Source: an uncultured Aquimarina sp. (lineage in GTDB: Bacteria; Bacteroidota; Bacteroidia; Flavobacteriales; Flavobacteriaceae). Taken from it: 64,000 nt of DNA. The stretch spans positions 1 through 64,000 of the forward strand of contig CANNFM010000009.1 in NCBI GenBank assembly GCA_947503835.1. Direction: 5' to 3'. Below, piece by piece: positions 54,873-64,000 of the stretch (the stretch's first letter is position 1; each line of letters opens with the position of its first letter). Below the pieces are notes generated by a model. That model searched no databases, was not told the origin of the DNA, and was given only the letters and a program-made list of their open reading frames with translations. A program made the translations under genes and the position numbers.

Positions 54873-55706
54873 ATGTTACGATTACTTCATATAGAATTTA
54901 TAAAACTTTGGAATAACAAATCAAGTAAGTTCCTAATCGTGTGTTATTTTGGACTCCTGTTATCCATTGCATTATTTGCTTCAATTAAATTTGACATAGG
55001 TCCTATTAAATTTCATCTAGCCGATATGGGAATATTTAGCTTCCCGTATATATGGCATTTTAATACTTTCGTAGCAGCCTTATTTAAGCTCTTTTTGGCC
55101 ATAGTTATAGTATCAATGGTTGCAAATGAGTATAGTAACAAAACATTAAAACAGAATTTAATAGATGGACTAAGCAAAAAAGAATTCATCTTATCCAAAT
55201 TCTTAACAGTACTGGCTTTTTCAATTATCTCAACACTATTTGTTTTTTTAGTATCATTAGGATTAGGATTACTCTTTTCTGATTTTAATGAGGTTGGTAT
55301 TATTTTTTCAGATCTAGAATACTTAGTGGCTTATCTTATAAAACTAATTGGTTTTTTCTCTTTTTGTTTGTTTGTTGGCATCCTTATTAAAAGATCGGCT
55401 TTTGCTTTAGGGTTTTTGTTTATTTGGTTTTTAGTAGCAGAGATCTTTCCATACCTCTATATCATGTCTAAATATTCTAAGGAATTTGCTGATAAAGTGT
55501 TCGCTTTTTTTCCTTTTGGATCTATGTGGAATTTGATTGATGAACCTGGTTCTAGATTAAATGCAGTAAAATCTATCGCAAATCAAGTTGGTGAAGATAT
55601 TAGCTATGATTATGCAGTACATTGGTATGAAATTTTAATCGTATTAGTTTGGACCGCTATTTTTATCATTCTTTCTTATCTATTACTCAAAAAGAGAGAT
55701 TTATGA
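54873..55706 (+). CDS. ABC transporter permease (ABC-2 type)
   Basis: A 277-residue membrane protein with six predicted spans (about 18-36, 60-78, 106-130, 145-165, 171-190 and 248-268). The pattern of an early span followed by VANEYSNKTLKQNLIDGLSKKEFILSKFL, the coupling helix region, is typical of the ABC-2 permeases of NatB/LinJ type. It forms the transporter with the preceding ATPase. The substrate is not known. It ends just before the -7 box of the next gene. Confidence 0.88.
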   Translation: MLRLLHIEFIKLWNNKSSKFLIVCYFGLLLSIALFASIKFDIGPIKFHLADMGIFSFPYIWHFNTFVAALFKLFLAIVIVSMVANEYSNKTLKQNLIDGLSKKEFILSKFLTVLAFSIISTLFVFLVSLGLGLLFSDFNEVGIIFSDLEYLVAYLIKLIGFFSFCLFVGILIKRSAFALGFLFIWFLVAEIFPYLYIMSKYSKEFADKVFAFFPFGSMWNLIDEPGSRLNAVKSIANQVGEDISYDYAVHWYEILIVLVWTAIFIILSYLLLKKRDL

Positions 55707-55714
55707 TATCTTTG
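55707..55714 (+). promoter_or_regulatory. -7 promoter box for the T9SS type B protein
   Basis: TATCTTTG (TAnnTTTG) begins directly after the ABC permease stop codon and lies 18 bases before the ATG at 55733. Confidence 0.55.
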
Positions 55715-55732
55715 GGCTTCATGGCTTATTAG

Positions 55733-58555
55733 ATGAGATATTTATTTGCACTTTTTTTTACCTGCTTGTTTCATAATATACCTATTCTAGGTCAAGGAGA
55801 AGCAAACAATTGGTACTTTGGACAAAATGCCGGGATTAGTTTTAATACTACACCTCCTACAGCACTTACCAACGGGCAAGTAAACACCTTAGAAGGATGT
55901 ACTACTATATCTGATGCTACAGGTAATTTGCTTTTTTATACAGATGGAATTACAGTATGGAACAGACTACATACTATTATGCCCAATGGCACTGGATTAA
56001 AAGGAGACCCGTCTAGTACCTCATCTGCCTTGATTGTTCCCCAACCCAACAATCCTAATCTGTATATTATTTTTACTGTAGATGAGCCTCACCACTTTAA
56101 CGCAGATAATAATGCAGGTACAATTGATGGGGATGGAGTTAATGATGGATTCATGTATTCTATCGTTGATGTATCTTTAGATGGAGGAAATGGCGATGTG
56201 ATCAGCACACAAAAGAACGTTCCTTTAACCACCTATAACACATCTAATAGCTTAGAAAGTTTATATAAATGTTCAGAAAAAATCACTGCAGTAAAAAGTG
56301 ATGATTGTGATTCGTTTTGGGTCATTACTCATTTTGTAGATACATTTTATGCATTTAGAGTTAATTCTACTGGTGTAGATCCTACACCAATTACTTCCAG
56401 GATTGGTGTTACGGTTCCGGTTTCAGGATATCGTCGTAATGCTTTAGGGTATATTAAAGCTTCTCCAGAGGGAAATAAATTAGCGGTAGCTCATTTTGGT
56501 TTTGCAACAGTGGCTGGTGGTAATGCTGTCGGTAAAGTTCTTCTTTATAATTTTGACAATATCACTGGACAAGTAAGCAATGAAATCGAATTAAGTAATA
56601 CCGATTCTCCGTATGGAATAGAATTCTCTCAAACCGGGCAACGTTTATATGCTACATATGATATAGGTGCAGCAGGAAACGGACAAAGTTTTTTAACACA
56701 ATATGACCTATCCTTACCTGATAACCAAATTGCCTCGAGCGGAACAAGGATTCTCAATCAAATTAATCAAGAAATTTCTTCTTTTGCAGCAGGAGCCATA
56801 CAATTAGGGCCTGATGGTAAAATCTACAGATCCTTATTGGATTTCAATGCTCAGGTGGGTAATTATTTAGGAGCCATAGAAAACCCTGAAGATCCCGCAT
56901 CAAGCATAATTTATAATGAAAGAAGTATATTGGTAAATGTAGACGGTTCCAGAAATGCTCAGCTGGGACTTCCTCCTTTTATTCAATCTATTTTTGCTCA
57001 AACTATTGATATCATAAACATGGGGAATCCAAACGATGTAAATCTATCTCTATGTCAAGGTGATACCTATCAATTAACGTATCAGAATATTCCTGGTGCT
57101 ACCTACATCTGGTTTATAGATGATGTTCAAATAGCAAATACAACTAATTTTTTAGACATCACCACTACGGCTAATTATAGATTAGAAGTCGACCTAAACG
57201 ATGGCAGCTGCCCTCTTATTGGCGTGGCTAATGCAACCTTTTACGAAGTGCCGGCCATTTTACCATCATCATTAATACAATGCGATGCGTATCAAATTAT
57301 TGGAGACAATATTACTTTATTTGACTTAAACTTCGCAAACGATCAGCTTACTGGTGGTAATACCGATTTTTCTACTCAATTTTTTCTTGATATGCCTTCA
57401 GCGCAAGCTGGATCTCCTGTAATTTCAAATATAGATACTTTTCAAAATAACCAAAACAATCAACAATTATATGTTAGAGTAATAAACAACAATAACACCA
57501 ATTGTTTTAGCATCTCAACACTCACTTTGCAGGTAAGCACCACCAGTGTAAATGATGTAGAATTAAGAGCGTGTGACGATGATGGAACTGAAGATGGCTT
57601 TACAACCTTTAATCTTTCGGAAGCTACCGCACAAGTATTATTTGGTATAACAACGCCTGGGCTTAATATTGCTTATTATCAAAACACAGAAGATGCATTA
57701 CTCAACAGAAACCCTATAACAACCTATACGAATACTACACAAAATTCTCAAGGAGACGATATTGTTTATGCTAAGGTTGAAAATGGCGCAGATTGCTTTG
57801 GGATTAGTAGCATACAATTATTTGTAGTTCCATTACCCGATATTGAAGAAGAAGAACAATCTTTTATATGTCAAAATCAAAGTGCCATAGAAATTGATGC
57901 AGACATACAACCTAATAACATCCCAGATGATTTTACCTTTTTATGGTCAACAGGTGAAACAACAGATATTATTTCTGTTGCTCAAGCCGGAACATATACT
58001 GTCGAGGTTACCAGCATTCTAACGGGTTGTTCTAAAACCAGGACTGTAGAAGTAATTGCTTCGAGTATCGCTACAATAACTTCTATAGATATTATTGATG
58101 GTCTCGAAAACAATATAGTCACGATTAATGCAGAAGGGTTAGGTAATTACGAATATGCAATTGAGATAGAAGAAGTTTTAAGTTCGTATCAAGACAGTCC
58201 AACTTTTACTAATGTCCCCCCTGGATTTCATACCGTCTATGTTAGAGATAAAAATGGTTGTGTTCCTCTGGTAACCCAAGATATTTTGGTGGTTGGTTTT
58301 CCTGGATATTTTACCCCTAATGGTGATGGTTTTCATGAAACCTGGAATGTAGAGGGCGTATCCACCGAGATCATGAATGGTTCTTTAATTCTTATTTTTG
58401 ATCGTTTCGGAAAACTTATAAAACAGCTTAGAGCCGGTGGAGTTGGGTGGGATGGCACCTTTAATGGCCGATTAATGCCTGCTAGTCAATATTGGTATCG
58501 CGTTGAACTGGATGATGGCAGAATTCTTACTGGAAGTTTCTCTCTGATTCGATAA
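55733..58555 (+). CDS. Secreted protein with gliding-motility-associated C-terminal (T9SS type B) domain
   Basis: A 940-residue secreted or surface protein. A signal peptide (MRYLFALFFTCLFHNIPILGQ) leads into a beta-propeller-like region (about 22-420) typical of flavobacterial T9SS type B proteins: NNWYFGQNAGISFNTTPPTAL, LLFYTDGITVWNRLHTIMPNG and IVPQPNNPNLYIIFTVDEP. Several Ig/PKD-like modules follow (about 430-850; for example QGDTYQLTYQNIPGATYIWFIDD). The C-terminal 80 residues (FTPNGDGFHETWNVEGVS, IFDRFGKLIKQL, GWDGTFNGRLMPASQYWYRVEL) are the type B sorting domain. It probably works as an adhesin or cell-surface protein. Confidence 0.95.
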   Translation: MRYLFALFFTCLFHNIPILGQGEANNWYFGQNAGISFNTTPPTALTNGQVNTLEGCTTISDATGNLLFYTDGITVWNRLHTIMPNGTGLKGDPSSTSSALIVPQPNNPNLYIIFTVDEPHHFNADNNAGTIDGDGVNDGFMYSIVDVSLDGGNGDVISTQKNVPLTTYNTSNSLESLYKCSEKITAVKSDDCDSFWVITHFVDTFYAFRVNSTGVDPTPITSRIGVTVPVSGYRRNALGYIKASPEGNKLAVAHFGFATVAGGNAVGKVLLYNFDNITGQVSNEIELSNTDSPYGIEFSQTGQRLYATYDIGAAGNGQSFLTQYDLSLPDNQIASSGTRILNQINQEISSFAAGAIQLGPDGKIYRSLLDFNAQVGNYLGAIENPEDPASSIIYNERSILVNVDGSRNAQLGLPPFIQSIFAQTIDIINMGNPNDVNLSLCQGDTYQLTYQNIPGATYIWFIDDVQIANTTNFLDITTTANYRLEVDLNDGSCPLIGVANATFYEVPAILPSSLIQCDAYQIIGDNITLFDLNFANDQLTGGNTDFSTQFFLDMPSAQAGSPVISNIDTFQNNQNNQQLYVRVINNNNTNCFSISTLTLQVSTTSVNDVELRACDDDGTEDGFTTFNLSEATAQVLFGITTPGLNIAYYQNTEDALLNRNPITTYTNTTQNSQGDDIVYAKVENGADCFGISSIQLFVVPLPDIEEEEQSFICQNQSAIEIDADIQPNNIPDDFTFLWSTGETTDIISVAQAGTYTVEVTSILTGCSKTRTVEVIASSIATITSIDIIDGLENNIVTINAEGLGNYEYAIEIEEVLSSYQDSPTFTNVPPGFHTVYVRDKNGCVPLVTQDILVVGFPGYFTPNGDGFHETWNVEGVSTEIMNGSLILIFDRFGKLIKQLRAGGVGWDGTFNGRLMPASQYWYRVELDDGRILTGSFSLIR

Positions 58556-58604
58556 ATCTATTCGCTGTATTCTGTATCTTTATTCTTAAAAAGAAAGAGA
58601 ATAC

Positions 58605-60611
58605 ATGAAGTTCGAATTGAAATCAGAATTCAAACCAACAGGTGATCAACCCGAAGCCATAAAACAACTAGTAGAAGGGATAGAATCTGATGAGAAATAC
58701 CAAACATTATTAGGGGTTACCGGATCAGGAAAAACATTCACTGCTGCCAATGTAATTGAAAAAGTACAACGTCCTACCCTGGTATTAGCACATAATAAAA
58801 CCTTGGCCGCTCAATTGTACTCTGAGTTTAAACAGTTTTTTCCCGAAAATGCAATAGAATACTTTGTTTCTTACTATGATTATTATCAACCCGAAGCCTA
58901 TATCCCTACTTCTGGTGTGTATATCGAAAAAGACCTCTCTATTAACGAGGAGATAGAAAAAATGCGATTAAGCGCTACTTCTTCTCTACTTTCTGGACGA
59001 AGAGATGTTTTGGTGGTTGCTTCGGTATCATGTTTATATGGTATTGGTAATCCTGTAGAATTTCAAAAAAATGTAATCTCAATACAATCCGGCCAATTTG
59101 TATCAAGAACCGCCTTATTACATAAATTGGTACAAAGTTTATATTCGAGAACCGAGGCCGAATTCAAGCATGGTAATTTCAGAATAAAAGGGGATACAGT
59201 AGATATTTTTCCTAGTTATGCGGATGATGCATTTAGAGTACACTTCTTTGGTGATGAAATTGAAGAAATAGAAGCATTCGATGTTCAAACGAATGCGATT
59301 ATTGAAAAATATGATCGATTGAATATCTATCCGGCAAATATGTTTGTGACTTCACCTGAAATATTACATAATGCAATTGATCAAATTGCTCTCGACTTGG
59401 GAAAACAAGTAGAATACTTTAAAGAGATAGGAAAACATCTTGAAGCAAAACGACTAGAAGAACGTACTAATTTTGATCTCGAAATGATTAAAGAATTAGG
59501 GTACTGTTCGGGAATCGAGAATTATTCTCGTTATTTAGATGGTAGAGCTCCTGGTACAAGACCGTTTTGCTTGCTAGACTATTTCCCCGATGATTATCTT
59601 ATGATCATAGATGAAAGTCATGTAACCATACCGCAAACACACGCTATGTATGGTGGAGACCGTTCTCGAAAAGAAAACTTGGTAGAATATGGATTTAGAC
59701 TTCCTGCTGCAATGGATAATAGACCATTAAAGTTTGAAGAACTGGAAGTTATACAAAATCAAGTAATTTATATTAGTGCTACACCGGCAGATTATGAGCT
59801 ACAAAAGAGCGAAGGAACATTTGTAGAGCAAATTATTCGCCCTACGGGCTTACTAGATCCCGTAATAGAGGTTCGACCTAGTCTTAATCAAATCGATGAC
59901 CTTATCGAAGAAATGCAAAAACGAATTGATGTAGACGAACGTATTCTGGTCACTACACTAACAAAAAGAATGGCAGAAGAATTAGCTAAATATCTTACCA
60001 GAATTGATATTCGCTGTCGATATATTCATAGTGATGTGGATACACTAGAACGTGTAGAGATCATGCAGGATCTTCGAAAAGGTATTTTTGATGTACTGAT
60101 CGGAGTTAATTTACTTCGTGAAGGGCTGGATTTACCCGAGGTATCATTGGTAGCCATTCTTGATGCGGATAAAGAAGGTTTCTTAAGAAATAAGAGATCT
60201 TTGGTGCAAACCGTAGGTAGAGCTGCAAGAAATGTAAATGGCAAAGCGATCATGTATGCTGATAAAATCACCGCTAGTATGCAAAAAACTATTGATGAAA
60301 CCGAATATCGCCGTGAAAAACAAATTGCATACAACACCAAACATGGACTAACTCCTACAGCAATTAAAAAATCTTTAGACAGTGCATTGGCAGGTAAGAA
60401 AGTAGAACCATACCAATTTGAGGTTGCTCCTTCGTTACAAGCAGCAGAAGAAGAAACTGCATATTACACCAAAGAACAACTCGAAACTAGAATTAGAAAT
60501 GTTCGTAAGGAAATGGAAAAAGCCTCTAAAGAACTTGATTTTATAACCGCTGCACGCTTACGTGATGAGATCAAAATGCTACAAGAAAAAATACAGAATC
60601 AAAAAGTGTAG
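58605..60611 (+). CDS. uvrB: Excinuclease ABC subunit B
   Basis: The damage-verification helicase of nucleotide excision repair. The 668-residue length is normal. Walker A is [14 protein letters not shown] (about 38-51); the beta-hairpin that inserts into DNA has [31 protein letters not shown] and the DEAD-like [11 protein letters not shown] follow, then motifs V and VI ([30 protein letters not shown] and QTVGRAARN). The C-terminal UVR motif ([17 protein letters not shown]) contacts UvrC. It is complete. Confidence 0.98.
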   Translation: MKFELKSEFKPTGDQPEAIKQLVEGIESDEKYQTLLGVTGSGKTFTAANVIEKVQRPTLVLAHNKTLAAQLYSEFKQFFPENAIEYFVSYYDYYQPEAYIPTSGVYIEKDLSINEEIEKMRLSATSSLLSGRRDVLVVASVSCLYGIGNPVEFQKNVISIQSGQFVSRTALLHKLVQSLYSRTEAEFKHGNFRIKGDTVDIFPSYADDAFRVHFFGDEIEEIEAFDVQTNAIIEKYDRLNIYPANMFVTSPEILHNAIDQIALDLGKQVEYFKEIGKHLEAKRLEERTNFDLEMIKELGYCSGIENYSRYLDGRAPGTRPFCLLDYFPDDYLMIIDESHVTIPQTHAMYGGDRSRKENLVEYGFRLPAAMDNRPLKFEELEVIQNQVIYISATPADYELQKSEGTFVEQIIRPTGLLDPVIEVRPSLNQIDDLIEEMQKRIDVDERILVTTLTKRMAEELAKYLTRIDIRCRYIHSDVDTLERVEIMQDLRKGIFDVLIGVNLLREGLDLPEVSLVAILDADKEGFLRNKRSLVQTVGRAARNVNGKAIMYADKITASMQKTIDETEYRREKQIAYNTKHGLTPTAIKKSLDSALAGKKVEPYQFEVAPSLQAAEEETAYYTKEQLETRIRNVRKEMEKASKELDFITAARLRDEIKMLQEKIQNQKV

Positions 60612-60637
60612 TTTTTAATAACATGACTGAATTTTAA

Positions 60638-61663
<1,026 letters not shown>

Positions 61664-61669
61664 TCAAAT

Positions 61670-61700
61670 CAATATACATTAAGAGGGTATATTGGTTTTT
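61670..61700 (+). terminator. Terminator after the adenosine deaminase gene
   Basis: CAATATAC (61670-61677) pairs with GTATATTG (61687-61694) and is followed by GTTTTTG. It is an AT-rich but clear 8-bp stem 6 bases after the stop. Confidence 0.65.
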
Positions 61701-61741
61701 GAAAAATGAATAAAATTCGTTTTATATCTTGAGATGTAAGT

Positions 61742-61786
61742 AGGCAGTTACAGTATGCAGTTAATGACTGCCGACTGTAAACTAAT
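61742..61786. repeat. CAGT/ACTG-type short inverted repeat element
   Basis: GGCAGTTACAGTATGCAGTT is followed by ACTGCCGACTGTAAAC: the left arm built of CAGT units is answered by the right arm built of ACTG units, an 18-bp imperfect inverted repeat around 61763, with a tail of ACTAATAACTGAACAC. It is a non-coding palindrome in the 215-base gap before the tautomerase gene. Confidence 0.6.
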
Positions 61787-61878
61787 AACTGAACACTATA
61801 AAACTATTTTTAGAATTTGAAAGTTAAATACATAAAAGGTGTATAGTAATACACAATAACTGAAACTAATAAAAAAAC

Positions 61879-62223
61879 ATGCCACATTTCGTATTAGATT
61901 GCTCAGAACATATCATTGAGTTAAAATCACCTCAAGAAATTATAAAAGCCGTCTACGCGGCGGCTGAATCTACTAATCTTTTTGCAGAGGGCGATATCAA
62001 AGTAAGGATCAATCCCTTTAAATATTATTCTATCGGAGGCACTCAAGATAATTTTATTCATGTATTTGGTAATATTATGGAAGGTAGGAACGACGAACAA
62101 AAAGCTAATCTTTCTAGAAAAATTGTGAGTACTCTTAAGTTGATGTTTCCAGATGTCCCAATACTATCTATAAATATTAGGGAATTTGAAAAATCTTCTT
62201 ATGTCAAAAAATCTATGGTTTAG
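61879..62223 (+). CDS. 5-carboxymethyl-2-hydroxymuconate isomerase-like tautomerase
   Basis: A 114-residue protein of the CHMI family in the tautomerase superfamily. The start MPHFVLDCSEHI leaves Pro2 as the new N-terminus, the catalytic base of this fold. GDIKVRINPFKYYSIGG and FIHVFGNIMEGRNDEQKANLSRKIV match the CHMI core. In aromatic acid catabolism the enzyme acts on 5-carboxymethyl-2-hydroxymuconate, but no other homoprotocatechuate genes lie nearby, so its natural substrate is uncertain. Confidence 0.87.
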   Translation: MPHFVLDCSEHIIELKSPQEIIKAVYAAAESTNLFAEGDIKVRINPFKYYSIGGTQDNFIHVFGNIMEGRNDEQKANLSRKIVSTLKLMFPDVPILSINIREFEKSSYVKKSMV

Positions 62224-62305
62224 CATAGTTCTTTGTCCAATTTTATAATTAAAAAGTCCTCCTGTACAGTGCAGGAACCAATTCTAAACAAAGCACTACT
62301 ATGCT
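62221..62305. terminator. Nested hairpin between convergent genes
   Basis: TAGCATAGT...TCTTTGT (62221-62237) faces ACAAAGCACTACTATGCTA (62287-62305) with a 3-base bulge, and an inner CCTGTACAGTGCAGG sits in the loop. The outer arms contain the stop codons of both convergent genes, so it is probably a bidirectional terminator. Confidence 0.5.
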
Positions 62306-64000
62306 ATAATTTGTACAATCTGTCCAGAAAATGCCGCATTACCTGTTAAGTTGTCTATTCGATTATGATCTGAAATATCATTAAAACTTACTCCGGCAGC
62401 ATGAGTTTCGGCTACTTTTAATTGAGACCCTTTTCTGGTATGTCCAAACCCATGAGGGATACTCACAACTCCAGGCATCATATTTTTGGTCACCTCTATC
62501 GGAATTTTAATCTCACCTACTCTTGATTTTACCATGACCTCATCTTCTGTTTTGAGTCCTAATCGCTCTGCATCTTGAGTATTCATCATCACGGTACATC
62601 TGTTTTTTCCACTGACTAGCTTATCTACATTATGCATCCAGGAATTATTACTTCGCAAATGTCTTCTTCCGATAAGACGAAATTCATTACCCTGTAATGT
62701 ATCTTTTCCGTTAGAAAACTCAGCATGTAACGTCTCTAATTGCTCCAAAAATAAAGACGGCGCCAGATGAATTTTTTGGTCCTTGGTTCTTAACAACTTC
62801 GGAAACATAGGAACTAGCGGTCCAAGGTCTATACCGTGTACTGATCTCTTAATCTTACCAAGGGTGAGGCCTGTAAATAATCGTTTTATACTACTAAATC
62901 TACCATAAGGACCATTTAGCAAGGCTAATTTGAGTAACAATTTTGGTGTACTAATTCTATACAACCACGGTAATTTCTTTTTGGATAATCGTTTAGTTAA
63001 CCCCTTAAAGATCTGCCAGTCGTGTAATTGACCATCTTTTGGAGGAAACAGCGCTTCAGAAAATTTTGCGTTATTAGAAACGGCAAAAGCATTAAAGATA
63101 AGATCATAATGATCAACCTCTAATCCTGTCGTTGGCGGTAAAATGATATCGGCATGCTTGGTGGTTTCATTAAGATATATATCTATAGAAACCATAAACT
63201 CTAAATCATGTAAAGCTTTGTCTAAACGACCTCCATTAGGAGATGAGAGTACCGGATTACCTGCATGAGTAACCATAGCTTTGATCTGGCCTTTACCTTC
63301 GGTAATGATTTCATCCACCATGGTCGACACTGGCAATTCTCCCTGAAATTCTGGCAAGTCCTGCACCCTACTTTTCCATCGGTTGTATGGGGTATGTCCT
63401 ACTTTATTTTTTACCATTGGTACTGCCGGGTTTGTAAACATTGCCCCACCTTCGCTATCCAAGTTTCCTGTTACAATATTAATCAGATTAATCAGCCAAT
63501 TGCACAGTCCACCATATTCTTGAGTACTCACTCCCATTCTACCATATAGGACTGCTTTTTGGGTATTTAAATATTCGTTAGTAATGCGCCTAATATCTTC
63601 TACTGAGATTCCTGTGATTGATGAAACACTTTCGGGGGTATAAGGTGTAGCTATGGATATTACTTTATCAAGATCTACGACATGAGATGCTAACTTTTTT
63701 AGGTTGTATTTTTTTTCTGTGGTGATAATATGCAACATTGCCAGCAAGAAATACACATCGGTACCCGGTCGAATAAACAAATGCTCATCTGCCGATTTAG
63801 CAGTTTCGGTTTTTCGGGGATCGATTACAATATATTTACCACCACGTTGCTGGATATCTTTTAATCTTTTTTGCACCCCAGCTGCTGTCATGATACTACC
63901 ATTGGATGCTGACGGATTGGCTCCCATAACAATCATATATTCGGTTCTATTAATATCTGGGATCGGCATGATCATACCGTTACCAAACATAAAATGAGAA
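62299..64000 (-). CDS. Molybdopterin-dependent oxidoreductase, catalytic subunit (C-terminal part)
   Basis: A partial gene: the frame is open to the right edge (F-S-F before the first Met at 63990), so at least the N-terminal iron-sulfur and first molybdopterin regions are missing. About 567 residues are present. They show MPIPDINRTEYMIVMGANPSASNG, GGKYIVIDPRKTETAKSADEHLFIRPGTDVYFLLAMLHII, GRMGVSTQEYGGLCNWLINLINIVTGNLDSEGGAMF, HAGNPVLSSPNGGRLDKAL and the C-terminal molydopterin-binding domain GLKTEDEVMVKSRVGEIKIPIEV, IPHGFGHTRKGSQLK. Resembles FdhF/FdoG-type or assimilatory oxidoreductases; the substrate cannot be determined from this part. Confidence 0.9.
   Translation of the reverse strand, partial: SHFMFGNGMIMPIPDINRTEYMIVMGANPSASNGSIMTAAGVQKRLKDIQQRGGKYIVIDPRKTETAKSADEHLFIRPGTDVYFLLAMLHIITTEKKYNLKKLASHVVDLDKVISIATPYTPESVSSITGISVEDIRRITNEYLNTQKAVLYGRMGVSTQEYGGLCNWLINLINIVTGNLDSEGGAMFTNPAVPMVKNKVGHTPYNRWKSRVQDLPEFQGELPVSTMVDEIITEGKGQIKAMVTHAGNPVLSSPNGGRLDKALHDLEFMVSIDIYLNETTKHADIILPPTTGLEVDHYDLIFNAFAVSNNAKFSEALFPPKDGQLHDWQIFKGLTKRLSKKKLPWLYRISTPKLLLKLALLNGPYGRFSSIKRLFTGLTLGKIKRSVHGIDLGPLVPMFPKLLRTKDQKIHLAPSLFLEQLETLHAEFSNGKDTLQGNEFRLIGRRHLRSNNSWMHNVDKLVSGKNRCTVMMNTQDAERLGLKTEDEVMVKSRVGEIKIPIEVTKNMMPGVVSIPHGFGHTRKGSQLKVAETHAAGVSFNDISDHNRIDNLTGNAAFSGQIVQIIA

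Overview
The window looks like a chromosome segment of a marine-type member of the Flavobacteriaceae (phylum Bacteroidota). It is AT-rich. Several genes follow Bacteroidota-type -7 boxes (TAnnTTTG), and clear Shine-Dalgarno sequences are scarce. It also encodes type IX secretion (T9SS) C-terminal sorting domains, DUF5606, DUF349, OstA-like and PD40 proteins typical of that family. An Aquimarina-like genus would fit, but the sequence alone does not settle it.

Layout. Positions 1-169 hold the 5' end of a 16S rRNA gene on the minus strand, running off the left edge, preceded by two tandem rRNA promoters (445-474 and 571-600). From 926 to 4215 lies thrS-infC-rpmI-rplT, with infC apparently starting at an AUA codon. 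From 4388 to 13887 the plus strand carries a small membrane protein paired with a soluble hybrid histidine kinase, a SpoU rRNA methyltransferase, an M48 protease, RelA/SpoT, a Fur-type regulator and purA. A PD40 protein (13967-15136, minus) is followed by an OstA-like protein, a class III aminotransferase, a TPR protein, two adjacent DUF368 (undecaprenyl-phosphate translocase family) genes, aroE, a DUF349 protein with 55-residue tandem repeats, a methyltransferase, and a large secreted alpha-amylase (26667-30113) with a LacI-type palindrome upstream.

Positions 30274-39931 form a minus-strand housekeeping block: mazG, a nitronate monooxygenase/FabK-like enzyme, mnmA, a YwqK/MORN-type protein, yidC, pyrG, DUF5606, def, a four-helix-bundle (IVP) protein and ruvX. 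dapD is followed by a cell-surface glycan island (40947-46614): a GT9 heptosyltransferase-like protein, four other glycosyltransferases and a lipopolysaccharide-kinase-like protein. Then come Sua5, the CCA-adding enzyme, CtaA, a pRiA4b ORF-3-like protein, a second IVP gene, a YejK-like nucleoid protein, TauE, a kinase-like protein of unknown role, a two-gene ABC transporter, a T9SS type B secreted protein, uvrB, adenosine deaminase, a CHMI-type tautomerase, and the C-terminal part of a molybdopterin oxidoreductase that runs off the right edge.

Most of the window is conserved core genome; there is no IS element, prophage, CRISPR array or tRNA that I can see. The most unusual items are: inverted CAAAGT-rich flanks around the IVP gene at 50415 and a gene-less copy of the same arrangement between cca and ctaA; a 355-residue protein (52755-53822) with an aminoglycoside-phosphotransferase-like catalytic signature; a soluble hybrid kinase coupled to a four-helix membrane protein; the AUA start of infC; and the LacI-type operator before the amylase.
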